NCBI RefSeq assembly: GCF_041153465.1
Contig: NZ_CP154858.1
Coordinates: forward strand, 1,984,001-2,048,000
Length of the DNA: 64,000 bases
DNA from: Thermohahella caldifontis
Lineage (GTDB): Bacteria; Pseudomonadota; Gammaproteobacteria; Pseudomonadales; Oleiphilaceae
Direction of reading: 5' to 3'
A program made the position numbers and the translations under genes. Of this stretch, positions 42,525 through 51,297 are shown piece by piece; position 1 is the first letter of the stretch, and the number at the start of each line of letters is the position of its first letter. The notes beneath the pieces are model-generated. The model made no database searches. It saw only the letters and a list, made by a program, of their open reading frames with translations, and was not told where the DNA came from.

Positions 42525-44453
42525 ATGCTGACACTCGAATCACTCGCCCTCCAGCGCGGGGGCCATTACCTGATCGAAGACGCCACCCTGAGCCTTCCGG
42601 ATGGCTGTCGTGCCTTTGTGACCGGTCGCAACGGTTGCGGCAAGTCATCCCTGTTTGCGCTGATTCTCGGGCAGCTGGAACCGGATCGCGGCCGCATCGT
42701 GCTGCCCGGCAATACCCGGGTGGCGCACATGGCCCAGGATATCCTCGACACGTCCCGCACAGCGCTGGACTATGTGCTGGACGGCCACCAGCCCTTCCGC
42801 CAGGCGGAACGTGCACTGGCGCGCGCCGAACAGTCCGGGGATGACCAGGCCATGGCCACAGCCCATGCCGAACTGGACGCTCTGTCCGCCTGGTCACTGC
42901 CCAATCAGGCCGAACAGTTGCTGGCCGGCCTCGGATTCCAACCCGGCGACAGTCAGCGCAAGGTGGCCGAGTTTTCCGGTGGCTGGCAGATCCGTCTCAA
43001 TCTTGCCCGGGCCCTGATTCAGCCGTCCGACCTGCTGCTGCTGGACGAACCGACCAATCACCTGGATCTGGATGCCCTGGTGTGGCTGGAAGACTGGCTG
43101 CTCGGCTACCAGGGCACCCTGCTCATCATCTCCCACGACCGGGATTTCATGGATCGGCTCGCCACCCACATCCTGCATGTGGAAAACCGGCGCATTCAGC
43201 TGTATACCGGCAACTACAGCCAGTTCGAAGAGGCCCGGGCACAAAAACTGGCCCAGCAGCAGGCCCTCTATGAACAGCAGCAACGCCGGATCCGTGACAT
43301 TGAAGACTTCGTGCGCCGCTTCGGAGCCAAGGCCACCAAGGCCCGGCAGGCCCAGAGCCGCATGAAGGAACTGGAGCGCATGGAGCGCATCGCACCGGCC
43401 CATGTGGACAGCCCGTTCACCTTCTCCATCCCCTGTCATGACAAGCTGTCCGCACCGTTGCTGGCCCTGGAACAGGTGACCGCCGGTTATCCCGGAAAAC
43501 CCGTGATCGCCGGCATTTCACTGACGCTGCAGCCGGAAAGCCGCCTGGGGCTGCTGGGGCACAACGGTGCCGGCAAGTCCACCCTGATCCGGACGCTGGC
43601 AGGTGCGCTGCCGGTCCTGGCGGGACAGCGAACGGAAGGCGCTCACCTGCGCATCGGCTATTTTGCCCAGCACCAGCTGGAACAACTGGACCCGGAGGCC
43701 TCGCCCCTGCTGCACCTGCAGCGCATCGATCCGAAGGCGTCCGAGGCGGAGCTGCGGCGTTATCTGGGCAGCTTCGCCTTCAGCGGAGACATGGCAGATT
43801 CACCGGTCCGCCACTTTTCCGGCGGCGAAAAGGCCCGCCTGGTACTGGCCGGCATCACCTGGCAGGCGCCCAATCTGCTGCTGCTGGACGAGCCCACCAA
43901 CCACCTGGATATCGAAATGCGCCACGCGCTGATTCTGGCGCTGGAGTCCTTTGCCGGGGCCGTGGTACTCGTCTCCCATGACCGCCACCTGCTGCGTGCA
44001 CTCTGTGATGACTATCTGCTGGTGGAAGACGGCCGGGTGCGCCCCTGGACCGACTCGCTGGATGCCTATGAACGGCACCTGCTGGGCCAGTTCAGAGCCA
44101 GACGACAGTCCGAAGCGCCGCCGGCGTCGCGGGACAATGCCCCCGGTGAAACAGCAGAAGCCCGCAAGGCCCGCAAGCAGAAAGCGGCCCGGATGCGGGA
44201 AGCGACCCGGCCGCTGCGCAAGCGTATTGAAGAGGCGGAAGCGCGCATGGCCCGCCTGGGCGAAGAACTGGCCGCCGTGACCGAAACGCTGGGGGACAAT
44301 GCCCTCTATGATCCGGCGCGCAAGGATGACCTGACCCGTCTGCTCAATGAACAGGCCCGCCTGAAGCAGGCGCTGGAGGAAACCGAAAGCGAATGGTTGG
44401 ACGCCAGCGAGGCCCTGGAAGACCTACTGGCCCAGCTTGAGCGCGAAGCCTGA
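42525..44453 (+). CDS. yheS: ABC-F family ATPase YheS
   Basis: A 642-residue soluble tandem ATPase. Domain 1 has Walker A GRNGCGKSS, signature FSGGWQIRLN and Walker B LLLLDEPTNHLDLDA; the P-site linker is the charged segment around residues 235-285 (YEQQQRRIRDIEDFVRRF). Domain 2 has GHNGAGKST, FSGGEKARL and LLLLDEPTNHLDIE. A charged coiled coil closes the protein (about 545-640). The VWLEDWLLGYQGTL stretch and overall layout match YheS rather than Uup or EttA. ABC-F proteins act on the ribosome E site to rescue stalled elongation. The start is fixed by the conserved LESLALQRGG. Ends overlap convergent ppx by 30 bases. Confidence 0.9.
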   Translation: MLTLESLALQRGGHYLIEDATLSLPDGCRAFVTGRNGCGKSSLFALILGQLEPDRGRIVLPGNTRVAHMAQDILDTSRTALDYVLDGHQPFRQAERALARAEQSGDDQAMATAHAELDALSAWSLPNQAEQLLAGLGFQPGDSQRKVAEFSGGWQIRLNLARALIQPSDLLLLDEPTNHLDLDALVWLEDWLLGYQGTLLIISHDRDFMDRLATHILHVENRRIQLYTGNYSQFEEARAQKLAQQQALYEQQQRRIRDIEDFVRRFGAKATKARQAQSRMKELERMERIAPAHVDSPFTFSIPCHDKLSAPLLALEQVTAGYPGKPVIAGISLTLQPESRLGLLGHNGAGKSTLIRTLAGALPVLAGQRTEGAHLRIGYFAQHQLEQLDPEASPLLHLQRIDPKASEAELRRYLGSFAFSGDMADSPVRHFSGGEKARLVLAGITWQAPNLLLLDEPTNHLDIEMRHALILALESFAGAVVLVSHDRHLLRALCDDYLLVEDGRVRPWTDSLDAYERHLLGQFRARRQSEAPPASRDNAPGETAEARKARKQKAARMREATRPLRKRIEEAEARMARLGEELAAVTETLGDNALYDPARKDDLTRLLNEQARLKQALEETESEWLDASEALEDLLAQLEREA

Positions 44454-45947
44454 CTTGCGCAGGTACTGATCTTCCTGCTCCAGTTCGGCCACGATGAGCG
44501 GATTGTGCTCCATCCAGTCTTCGTCCACGTTCAGCATCAGCGTGACCTCCGAAGCCGTGACCGGCGGCACGGGCGTATCGACGCCCGCCCGGGCACGATT
44601 GAGCAGAACGGCCAGACGCAGCAGCACCGCCAGACGCTGCAGCCTGGGGCGCTCTTCCTCGTCATGGCCCTCGAACAGTTCGGGAAGGAACTTGCGCCGG
44701 TGCGTCCGCACGAGCGTGGCCAGCGCCTGCTGCTGGCGCCTGCCGAAGCCCAGCATGTCCGAATTGCGGACGATATATTCCCCGTGCTTGTGGAACTGGC
44801 TGTGCGCCACCGCCAGCCCCACTTCATGCAGTGCCGCGGCCCACTTCAGCAACCGCAGATCCTCATCACCCAGAGACCACTGCTCCGCCACCTGACCGAA
44901 AAGCGATTCGGCCGTCCTGGCCACCCGCTGTGCGTGCAACTGGTCCACGGCATGACGCTGCTGCATCGCGCGGACACTCGCATCCCGGATGTCCCGGTCA
45001 TGCAGCCGGCCATACAGGTCAAAGAGGACACCCTCACGCAGGGCACCGTCGCTGAACTCCATATCGTCCAGCTCCAGCTCATTGAAGGTCCCCCAGAGAA
45101 TGGCCAGTGCCGGCACGAAGACACTGTGACGGTCCTTCTTGATACCCAGTCCCGCCAGATCCGACGCCTTGTCCAGTTGCAGCACGCGATCAATCAGGGC
45201 CTCCAGCCCTGCCCGGGTGATACCGCCGCGGCTGAGGCCATTTTCCATCAGGGCCAGTTCGATGGCCTTCACCGATCCGGATGAACCGATCACCCGCGAC
45301 CAGCCGCAGCGTCTGAACGCGGTACGGATGGCCTGGACCTCCAGCTCCGCCGCCACCACCGCCCGGCGGAAAGCCTTGCGGGAAATGCTGTCATCTCCGA
45401 AGAAACGTTCACGATAGCCCACACACCCCATGTGCAGGCTTTCGAGTTCCAATGGCTCATGGCCGCGACCGATGATGAACTCGGTGGAGCCGCCGCCGAT
45501 ATCCACCACAAGACGCTGACTGTCGTCATCCTCGATGGTGTGGCTGACCCCCACATAGATCAGGCGCGCTTCCTCCCGGCCACTGATCACTTCCACCGGC
45601 ACCCCCAGCAACTGGCGGATTCGGCTGCACAGCTGCGCCGAATTCTTCGCCACGCGCATGGCACTCGTCGCCACCAGGCGCACATCGCTGCGCGGCACAT
45701 TGGCCAGCCGCTGTCCGAACCGCTTCAGACAGTCCAGCGCCCGCGCCTGTGCCGGCTCATCAAGACAGTTCTGGTCGTCCAGGCCCGCCGCCAGCTGGGT
45801 TTTCTCGCCATACTTTTCCAGGATGCGCAGAGTTCCGCCCTGTACCGTGGCGATGGCCATGTGAATACTGTTGGAACCGATGTCGATGGCCGCCAGCGTA
45901 CGGCCTTCTTCCCCGGCCGGGGTGTCGATAGTGTCAGCCAATGACAT
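44424..45947 (-). CDS. ppx: exopolyphosphatase (Ppx/GppA family)
   Basis: A 507-residue enzyme of the ASKHA fold. N-terminal AAIDIGSNSIHMAIA, the polyphosphate-binding VATSAMRVAKN, and DIGGGSTEFIIG are intact; the C-terminal HD-like domain reads AAALHEVGLAVAHSQFHKHGEYIV. Ppx removes phosphate from polyphosphate; GppA hydrolyses pppGpp. The length and position next to trxA-rho favour Ppx. The start region is overlapped by the divergent trxA promoter. Confidence 0.88.
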   Translation of the reverse strand: MSLADTIDTPAGEEGRTLAAIDIGSNSIHMAIATVQGGTLRILEKYGEKTQLAAGLDDQNCLDEPAQARALDCLKRFGQRLANVPRSDVRLVATSAMRVAKNSAQLCSRIRQLLGVPVEVISGREEARLIYVGVSHTIEDDDSQRLVVDIGGGSTEFIIGRGHEPLELESLHMGCVGYRERFFGDDSISRKAFRRAVVAAELEVQAIRTAFRRCGWSRVIGSSGSVKAIELALMENGLSRGGITRAGLEALIDRVLQLDKASDLAGLGIKKDRHSVFVPALAILWGTFNELELDDMEFSDGALREGVLFDLYGRLHDRDIRDASVRAMQQRHAVDQLHAQRVARTAESLFGQVAEQWSLGDEDLRLLKWAAALHEVGLAVAHSQFHKHGEYIVRNSDMLGFGRRQQQALATLVRTHRRKFLPELFEGHDEEERPRLQRLAVLLRLAVLLNRARAGVDTPVPPVTASEVTLMLNVDEDWMEHNPLIVAELEQEDQYLRKSGFALKLGQ

Positions 45948-45954
45948 GGATAGG

Positions 45955-45983
45955 TTGAAATCCTCTGGCGAAGGCTTATATTA
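45955..45983 (+). promoter_or_regulatory. trxA promoter
   Basis: TTGAAA (45955-45960), 17 bp, TATATT (45978-45983): a near-consensus sigma-70 promoter. Predicted transcription start near 45990, giving a leader of about 97 nt. Confidence 0.6.
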
Positions 45984-46086
45984 GGAGCATCCGAATATCA
46001 TAGACGATCCGCCGGACAAAAGCAGCGATAACCCTCCACTGCCAAGCGCGGAAATCCGATTTCTCCAACAGGCTACAGGATCCAAG

Positions 46087-46413
46087 ATGAGCGAACACAT
46101 TATCAACGTCACTGATGATACCTTTGAGCAGGAAGTGCTGAAGGCTGAACTGCCGGTTCTGGTGGACTACTGGGCGGAGTGGTGCGGCCCGTGCAAGATG
46201 ATTGCACCGGTACTGGAAGAAATTGCCGAAGAGTATGCCGGCCGCCTCAAGGTCTGCAAGCTGAACATTGACGAGAACGAAGCCACACCGCCCAAGTACA
46301 ACATCCGCGGCATTCCGACGCTGATGCTGTTCAAGAACGGCAACGTGGACGCCACCAAGGTCGGCGCACTGTCCAAGTCCCAGCTGACAGCATTCCTCGA
46401 CAGCAATCTCTGA
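46087..46413 (+). CDS. trxA: thioredoxin 1
   Basis: A 108-residue thioredoxin with active site WAEWCGPCKM and cis-Pro in RGIPTLMLFK, the standard length and layout. It reduces disulfides in the cytoplasm and receives electrons from thioredoxin reductase. It lies between ppx and rho as in many gammaproteobacteria. After the stop, CAGGCAGG-TTAT-CCTTGCCTG makes an imperfect hairpin without a U-tract; rho has its own promoter. Confidence 0.96.
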   Translation: MSEHIINVTDDTFEQEVLKAELPVLVDYWAEWCGPCKMIAPVLEEIAEEYAGRLKVCKLNIDENEATPPKYNIRGIPTLMLFKNGNVDATKVGALSKSQLTAFLDSNL

Positions 46414-46461
46414 TTGCGCGGCAGGCAGGTTATCCTTGCCTGACATGCCGGGGCGGACAAC

Positions 46462-46490
46462 TGGACGCCCCGGTGATTAAACACTATACT
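46462..46490 (+). promoter_or_regulatory. rho promoter
   Basis: TGGACG (46462-46467), 17 bp, TATACT (46485-46490). Transcription should begin near 46497, leaving about 90 nt of leader before the rho ATG. Rho-autoregulating leaders are common, but I cannot identify a rut site here. Confidence 0.5.
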
Positions 46491-46587
46491 GCTGGCTGAC
46501 CGAACGGCGACCGCCCGGGACCGTTCTGCCCTGACTGAATTCCAAACCATCCTTCCTGAAACCCAACCTGTCAGAACACCATCCATT

Positions 46588-47850
46588 ATGAATCTTACCG
46601 AACTCAAGAAAAAAAGCGTTCCCGAACTTCTGGCCATTGCCGAAGAAATGGGGCTGGAGAACCTGGCACGCTCGCGCAAGCAGGACGTTATCTTCAGCAT
46701 TCTGAAAAAACATGCCAAGAGCGGCGAAGACATCTATGGTGACGGCGTCCTCGAAATCCTCCAGGACGGCTTCGGCTTCCTGCGTTCCGCGGACAGCTCC
46801 TACCTGGCCGGCCCGGACGACATTTACGTCTCGCCGAGTCAGATCCGCCGCTTCAACCTGCGTACCGGTGACAGCATCTCCGGCAAGATCCGCCCGCCCA
46901 AGGAAAGTGAGCGTTACTTCGCCCTGCTCAAGGTGGACGAGATCAACTTCGACAAGCCCGAGCGCAGCCGCAACAAGATTCTGTTCGAAAACCTGACACC
47001 CCTGTTCCCCCATGAGCGTCTGGTTCTCGAACAGGGCAACGGCAGCTCGGAAGACCTGTCCGCCCGGATCCTGGATCTGGTGGCCCCCATCGGCAAGGGA
47101 CAGCGGGGACTGATCGTATCGCCGCCGAAGGCCGGCAAGACCCTGCTGATGCAGAACATTGCCCAGTCCATCACCCGCAACAACCCGGAGTGTTACCTGA
47201 TGGTGCTGCTCATCGACGAGCGCCCGGAGGAAGTGACGGACATGCAGCGCACCGTGCGCGGCGAAGTGGTGGCCAGTACCTTCGACGAACCCCCTGCGCG
47301 TCACGTCCAGGTGGCCGAAATGGTACTTGAGAAGGCCAAGCGGCTGGTGGAGCACAAGAAGGACGTGGTCATCCTGCTCGATTCCATCACCCGCCTCGCC
47401 CGTGCCTACAACACCATCATCCCGTCTTCCGGCAAGGTACTGACCGGCGGTGTGGACGCACACGCCCTCGAGCGTCCCAAGCGCTTTTTCGGTGCAGCCC
47501 GGAACGTGGAAGAAGGCGGCAGCCTGACCATCATCGCCACGGCACTGGTGGACACCGGCTCCAAGATGGACGAGGTCATCTACGAGGAATTCAAGGGCAC
47601 CGGCAACATGGAAGTGCATCTGGACCGGCGCATTGCCGAGAAGCGCGTATTCCCGGCCATCAACATCCGCCGTTCCGGTACCCGCCGGGAAGAGCTGCTC
47701 ATGGAGGAAGGCGAGCTGCAGCGCGTCTGGATCCTGCGCAAGCTCCTGCATGCCATGGATGACGATGTGGCAGCCACCGAGTTCCTCATCGACAAGCTCA
47801 AGACCACCAAGACCAATGACGAATTCTTCCAGGCCATGAAGAAGCGTTGA
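46588..47850 (+). CDS. rho: transcription termination factor Rho
   Basis: A 420-residue hexameric RNA helicase, the usual length. Rho-N helices (MNLTELKKKSVPELLAIAEE), an RNA-binding OB domain (LEILQDGFGFLRSADSSY, IYVSPSQIRRF), P-loop SPPKAGKTLLMQ, Walker B VVILLDSITRLARAY and the R-finger region GSLTIIATALVDTGS are all present. It terminates unproductive transcripts in the cytoplasm. The ubiD gene begins one base after its stop, so they are probably cotranscribed. Confidence 0.97.
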   Translation: MNLTELKKKSVPELLAIAEEMGLENLARSRKQDVIFSILKKHAKSGEDIYGDGVLEILQDGFGFLRSADSSYLAGPDDIYVSPSQIRRFNLRTGDSISGKIRPPKESERYFALLKVDEINFDKPERSRNKILFENLTPLFPHERLVLEQGNGSSEDLSARILDLVAPIGKGQRGLIVSPPKAGKTLLMQNIAQSITRNNPECYLMVLLIDERPEEVTDMQRTVRGEVVASTFDEPPARHVQVAEMVLEKAKRLVEHKKDVVILLDSITRLARAYNTIIPSSGKVLTGGVDAHALERPKRFFGAARNVEEGGSLTIIATALVDTGSKMDEVIYEEFKGTGNMEVHLDRRIAEKRVFPAINIRRSGTRREELLMEEGELQRVWILRKLLHAMDDDVAATEFLIDKLKTTKTNDEFFQAMKKR

Positions 47851-47851
47851 T

Positions 47852-49330
47852 GTGAGCACCCGCTACAAGGATCTGCGCGATTTCATCCGCGCACTGGAAC
47901 AACGGGGGGAACTGAAACGGATCAGCGTCCCCGTTGATCCGTATCTGGAAATGACGGAAATCTGCGACCGCACGCTGAAGGCGGGCGGTCCGGCCTTGCT
48001 GTTCGAAAATCCCAGGGGCTACGATATTCCCGTGCTGGGCAACCTGTTCGGCACCCCGGAACGTGTGGCACTGGGCATGGGACAGCCGGATGTTTCCGCC
48101 CTGCGTGAAGTGGGCCGCCTGCTGGCCTGGCTCAAGGAACCGGATCCCCCCAGGGGCTTCCGGGACGCGCTGGGCAAGCTCCCCATCCTGAAACAGGTCA
48201 TGACCATGGGCCCGAAGGTGGTGAGCCGCGCGCCCTGCCAGGAAGTGGTGCTGGAAGGCGACGAGGTGGATCTCTACAAACTGCCCATCCAGACCTGCTG
48301 GCCGGGGGATGCCGGTCCGCTGGTCACCTGGCCGCTGGTGGTCACCCGGGGACCTCACAAGGCGCGTCAGAACCTGGGGATCTACCGCCAGCAGCTCATC
48401 GGCCGGAACCGGCTCATCATGCGCTGGCTGTCGCACCGGGGCGGCGCCCTGGACTTCCGCGACTGGCAGCAGGCCCACCCCGGCGAGCCCTTCCCGGTTG
48501 CCGTGGCACTGGGTGCGGATCCCGCCACCATACTGGGTGCGGTGACGCCTGTTCCCGACGCCCTGTCCGAATATGCCTTTGCCGGCCTGTTGCGCGGTCA
48601 CCGGACCGAGGTGGTCCAGTGCCTTACCAATGACCTGCAGGTGCCGGCCAGTGCCGAATTTGTCCTGGAAGGCGTGATCGAACCGGGCGACATGGCACCG
48701 GAAGGCCCCTTCGGGGATCACACCGGCTACTACAACGAGGTGGAGCAGTTTCCGGTCTTTACCGTCAAGCGCCTGACCCACCGCAGACAGCCCATCTACC
48801 ACAGTACCTACACGGGCCGTCCGCCGGATGAACCGGCCATTCTGGGCGTCGCCCTGAACGAGGTGTTCATCCCCATCCTGCAGAAGCAGTTTCCGGAGAT
48901 CACGGATTTCTATCTGCCGCCGGAAGGCTGTTCCTACCGGCTGGCCGTGGTGACCATGCGCAAGCAGTATCCCGGCCATGCCAAGCGCGTCATGATGGGG
49001 GTCTGGTCGTTCCTGAGACAGTTCATGTACACCAAGTTCGTGATCGTGACCGATGACGACATCAATGCACGGGACTGGAAGGATGTGATCTGGGCCCTGA
49101 CCACGCGGATGGATCCGGCCCGGGACACGGTCATGATTGAAAACACGCCCATCGACTATCTGGACTTTGCTTCGCCGGTTTCGGGGCTGGGTTCCAAGAT
49201 GGGGCTGGACGCCACGCACAAGTGGCCCGGCGAGACCCGGCGCGAGTGGGGCACGCCCATCACCATGGACCCGGCCGTCAGACAGCGGGTGGATGACATC
49301 TGGGACAGCCTGGGCATCGGAGACTTCTGA
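47852..49330 (+). CDS. ubiD: 4-hydroxy-3-polyprenylbenzoate decarboxylase UbiD
   Basis: A 492-residue prenylated-FMN decarboxylase, the usual length. It begins with GTG immediately after rho. Conserved parts: YKDLRDFIRALEQRGELKR, EGDEVDLYKLPIQTCWPGD, EGPFGDHTGYYNEVE (the prFMN/metal region) and VTDDDINARDWKDVIWAL. The reaction is decarboxylation of 3-polyprenyl-4-hydroxybenzoate in ubiquinone synthesis, and it needs prFMN made by UbiX (not in this window). The next gene starts one base after its stop. Confidence 0.95.
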   Translation: MSTRYKDLRDFIRALEQRGELKRISVPVDPYLEMTEICDRTLKAGGPALLFENPRGYDIPVLGNLFGTPERVALGMGQPDVSALREVGRLLAWLKEPDPPRGFRDALGKLPILKQVMTMGPKVVSRAPCQEVVLEGDEVDLYKLPIQTCWPGDAGPLVTWPLVVTRGPHKARQNLGIYRQQLIGRNRLIMRWLSHRGGALDFRDWQQAHPGEPFPVAVALGADPATILGAVTPVPDALSEYAFAGLLRGHRTEVVQCLTNDLQVPASAEFVLEGVIEPGDMAPEGPFGDHTGYYNEVEQFPVFTVKRLTHRRQPIYHSTYTGRPPDEPAILGVALNEVFIPILQKQFPEITDFYLPPEGCSYRLAVVTMRKQYPGHAKRVMMGVWSFLRQFMYTKFVIVTDDDINARDWKDVIWALTTRMDPARDTVMIENTPIDYLDFASPVSGLGSKMGLDATHKWPGETRREWGTPITMDPAVRQRVDDIWDSLGIGDF

Positions 49331-49331
49331 A

Positions 49332-50048
49332 GTGATCACCGTACCGTTAGCACGACAGCGTATCGAAACGCTGAGCAATGCCATCTATCGCGTTCTGTTT
49401 GACCTGCCTCCGGGTGTGACCTGGCATGCAGGCCAGTACCTGCAGCTTCAGGTGCCCGGCGTCAATGATGCGTTCTTCTCCATCGCCAACGCCCCGGGCC
49501 AGCCGGTGCTGGAACTGCACATTCAGGCCCATCCGGAACAGACACGCGCCTGTGCGGTCATGGACTGGCTGCGTGAACACGACAGCGTTCCGGCCGTTCT
49601 GCCTCTCGGACGCTGCTACCTCGACCACCTCCCCGACGGTGAAGTGGTGCTTGCGGTGGCCGGCACGGGTTTCTCCCAAGCCAAGGCCCTCTGCGAATAC
49701 CTGTTTGAGCAGGGCTTCGACAACCCCCTGACCCTTTACTGGGGTGGTCGCACGGTACAGGAACTTTACCTGCGGGATCTGGCCGAACACTGGCAGTCCG
49801 TCCATCCCGGCTTTACCTTTGTGCCCCTGGCGGAAGGCGAAGATGACGGCGCCTGGGAAGGCCATCACGCGGCACTGATCAACGCCATGCGCTGCGACCG
49901 GCATGACTGGAAGCAGGCTCTGTTGATCGCCTGTGGATCTCCGTCTCTGGCGTACGGGGTGCTCGATGCAGCCCGCTCCTGCGGCCTGCCCGAAGACCAT
50001 TTTCTCTCGGATGTACTGGAATATGCGCCACGCCCGCCGGGGGTGTGA
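49332..50048 (+). CDS. fre: NAD(P)H-flavin reductase
   Basis: A 238-residue two-domain reductase: flavin-binding barrel (HAGQYLQLQVPG, FFSIANAP) and NAD(P)-binding domain (VAGTGFSQAKALCEYL, TLYWGGRTVQELYL, CGSPSLAYGVLDA). GTG at 49332 follows ubiD by one base; the upstream frame is inside ubiD. Fre reduces free flavins and can supply reduced FMN to UbiX, and ubiD-fre adjacency is common in gammaproteobacteria. Converges with hemY. Confidence 0.92.
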   Translation: MITVPLARQRIETLSNAIYRVLFDLPPGVTWHAGQYLQLQVPGVNDAFFSIANAPGQPVLELHIQAHPEQTRACAVMDWLREHDSVPAVLPLGRCYLDHLPDGEVVLAVAGTGFSQAKALCEYLFEQGFDNPLTLYWGGRTVQELYLRDLAEHWQSVHPGFTFVPLAEGEDDGAWEGHHAALINAMRCDRHDWKQALLIACGSPSLAYGVLDAARSCGLPEDHFLSDVLEYAPRPPGV

Positions 50049-50061
50049 CGCATCAGAAAGA

Positions 50062-51297
50062 TTAACGTGAAGGCTGGGGAAGCTCCGGCAGCTTGACGCT
50101 GTCGCCAATGGCGGAGAGCAGCACCTTGCAGGCTGCCTCCGGCTTGCCAAGATGGGCATCCAGTCGCCCCAGCTCGAACAGAGTCTCCGTATCCCGGCGT
50201 TGCTTGAGTGCGGCCTCGAAGTACTCCCGCGCCCGCCCCCAGAGCTGATTGCGCAGGCAGAGCCGTCCCAGCGTCAGCAGCAGGTCCGGATCTGCCGGGC
50301 GTTCCTTGAGCCAGTTCTCCGCACACAGAAGCTGTTCCTTGGGCTCGCTGGTGGGCAATATACCGTATTCCCTGACCAGACGGGCCGACCAGCGGCGGCG
50401 CAGTACCTTGCGCAGGATTCTTTCGGCCATGTCCGCCTCGCCAAGCCGGACCCACTGACGCACGGCGGCATCCACCACCGCATCATCCTCGCGCAGGTGT
50501 GACGGCAGCGCATCCCAAAGCTGATTGAGCGGCTCGGCAGTTCGGCTTGCACCCTGCTGGCGGGCCAGCTTCTCGCCCTCGGCTTCAAAGCGCCCCACCC
50601 ATGCCCGGCGCTCGAGATCCCGCAGCTTCTCTTGCGGAACCACACGCGTTTTCTCCAGCTCGGGGATCAGGCCGACCAGTTGCGACCAGTCTTCCAGGCG
50701 TTCATGGACCTCGGCCAGCAGCTGAAGGACCAGCGGATGCCGGGGCCGGATCTCCCTCAGACGCTTGAGCGTGGACAGGCAGGCTTCCATCTGGTTGCGG
50801 GCATGGAGCAACCGCGCCTGGGTCACCCCGACCGCTACCTCGGCGCCGGGTGTGGATTCCAGCGCCGCGTTCAGCAGGCGATCGGCCTCATCATACTGCC
50901 CCAGTTCCTGTGCACACTGGGCCGCAGCAAGGTAGTTGATCAGCGGCGTATCGGAAAGCGGTGCTGCCCGGCTGAGCAGGCGCAGGGCACGCTTCCAGTC
51001 CCCTTCGGCATAGGCAATCAGTCCCTTCACGGTACGGCGCCGGGCGCGCTCGCTGCCCGCATCATTGAGCCAGCGGCCCAGATCGGTCCGCAAGCCGAGA
51101 AATCGCCGGACGGCTTTCCAAATCAGAGCCAGACCGATATAGCCCAGAATCAGCAGCGCACCGCCGATCCAGACGTTGGTTTCCAGCAGCCAGTTCTGCC
51201 AGCTGATGCGCACATAACCCGCATCTTCCACGATCAGCAGGCCCAGGCCCACGCCCAGAGACAGCGCAATGACCAGAACAATAATCAGCCGGATCAT
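50062..51297 (-). CDS. hemY: HemY protoheme IX biogenesis protein
   Basis: A 411-residue inner-membrane protein with two N-terminal helices (MIRLIIVLVIALSLGVGL and WIGGALLILGYIGLALIW) and TPR-like helical repeats from residue 95 on (YLAAAQCAQELGQYDEADRLL, LLTLGRLCLRNQLWGRAREYFE). It is the proteobacterial HemY of the hemCDXY locus, not protoporphyrinogen oxidase. Its start overlaps hemX by four bases (ATGA). The exact function in heme-pathway organisation is not settled. Confidence 0.92.
   Translation of the reverse strand: MIRLIIVLVIALSLGVGLGLLIVEDAGYVRISWQNWLLETNVWIGGALLILGYIGLALIWKAVRRFLGLRTDLGRWLNDAGSERARRRTVKGLIAYAEGDWKRALRLLSRAAPLSDTPLINYLAAAQCAQELGQYDEADRLLNAALESTPGAEVAVGVTQARLLHARNQMEACLSTLKRLREIRPRHPLVLQLLAEVHERLEDWSQLVGLIPELEKTRVVPQEKLRDLERRAWVGRFEAEGEKLARQQGASRTAEPLNQLWDALPSHLREDDAVVDAAVRQWVRLGEADMAERILRKVLRRRWSARLVREYGILPTSEPKEQLLCAENWLKERPADPDLLLTLGRLCLRNQLWGRAREYFEAALKQRRDTETLFELGRLDAHLGKPEAACKVLLSAIGDSVKLPELPQPSR

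Noticed and set aside
46477..47859. 460-residue open frame opposite rho
   Set aside because: Shadow of rho; composition typical of antisense frames.
47798..49384. Large open frame on the strand opposite ubiD
   Set aside because: It mirrors a well-conserved gene of high GC content, has no family motifs and no ribosome site.
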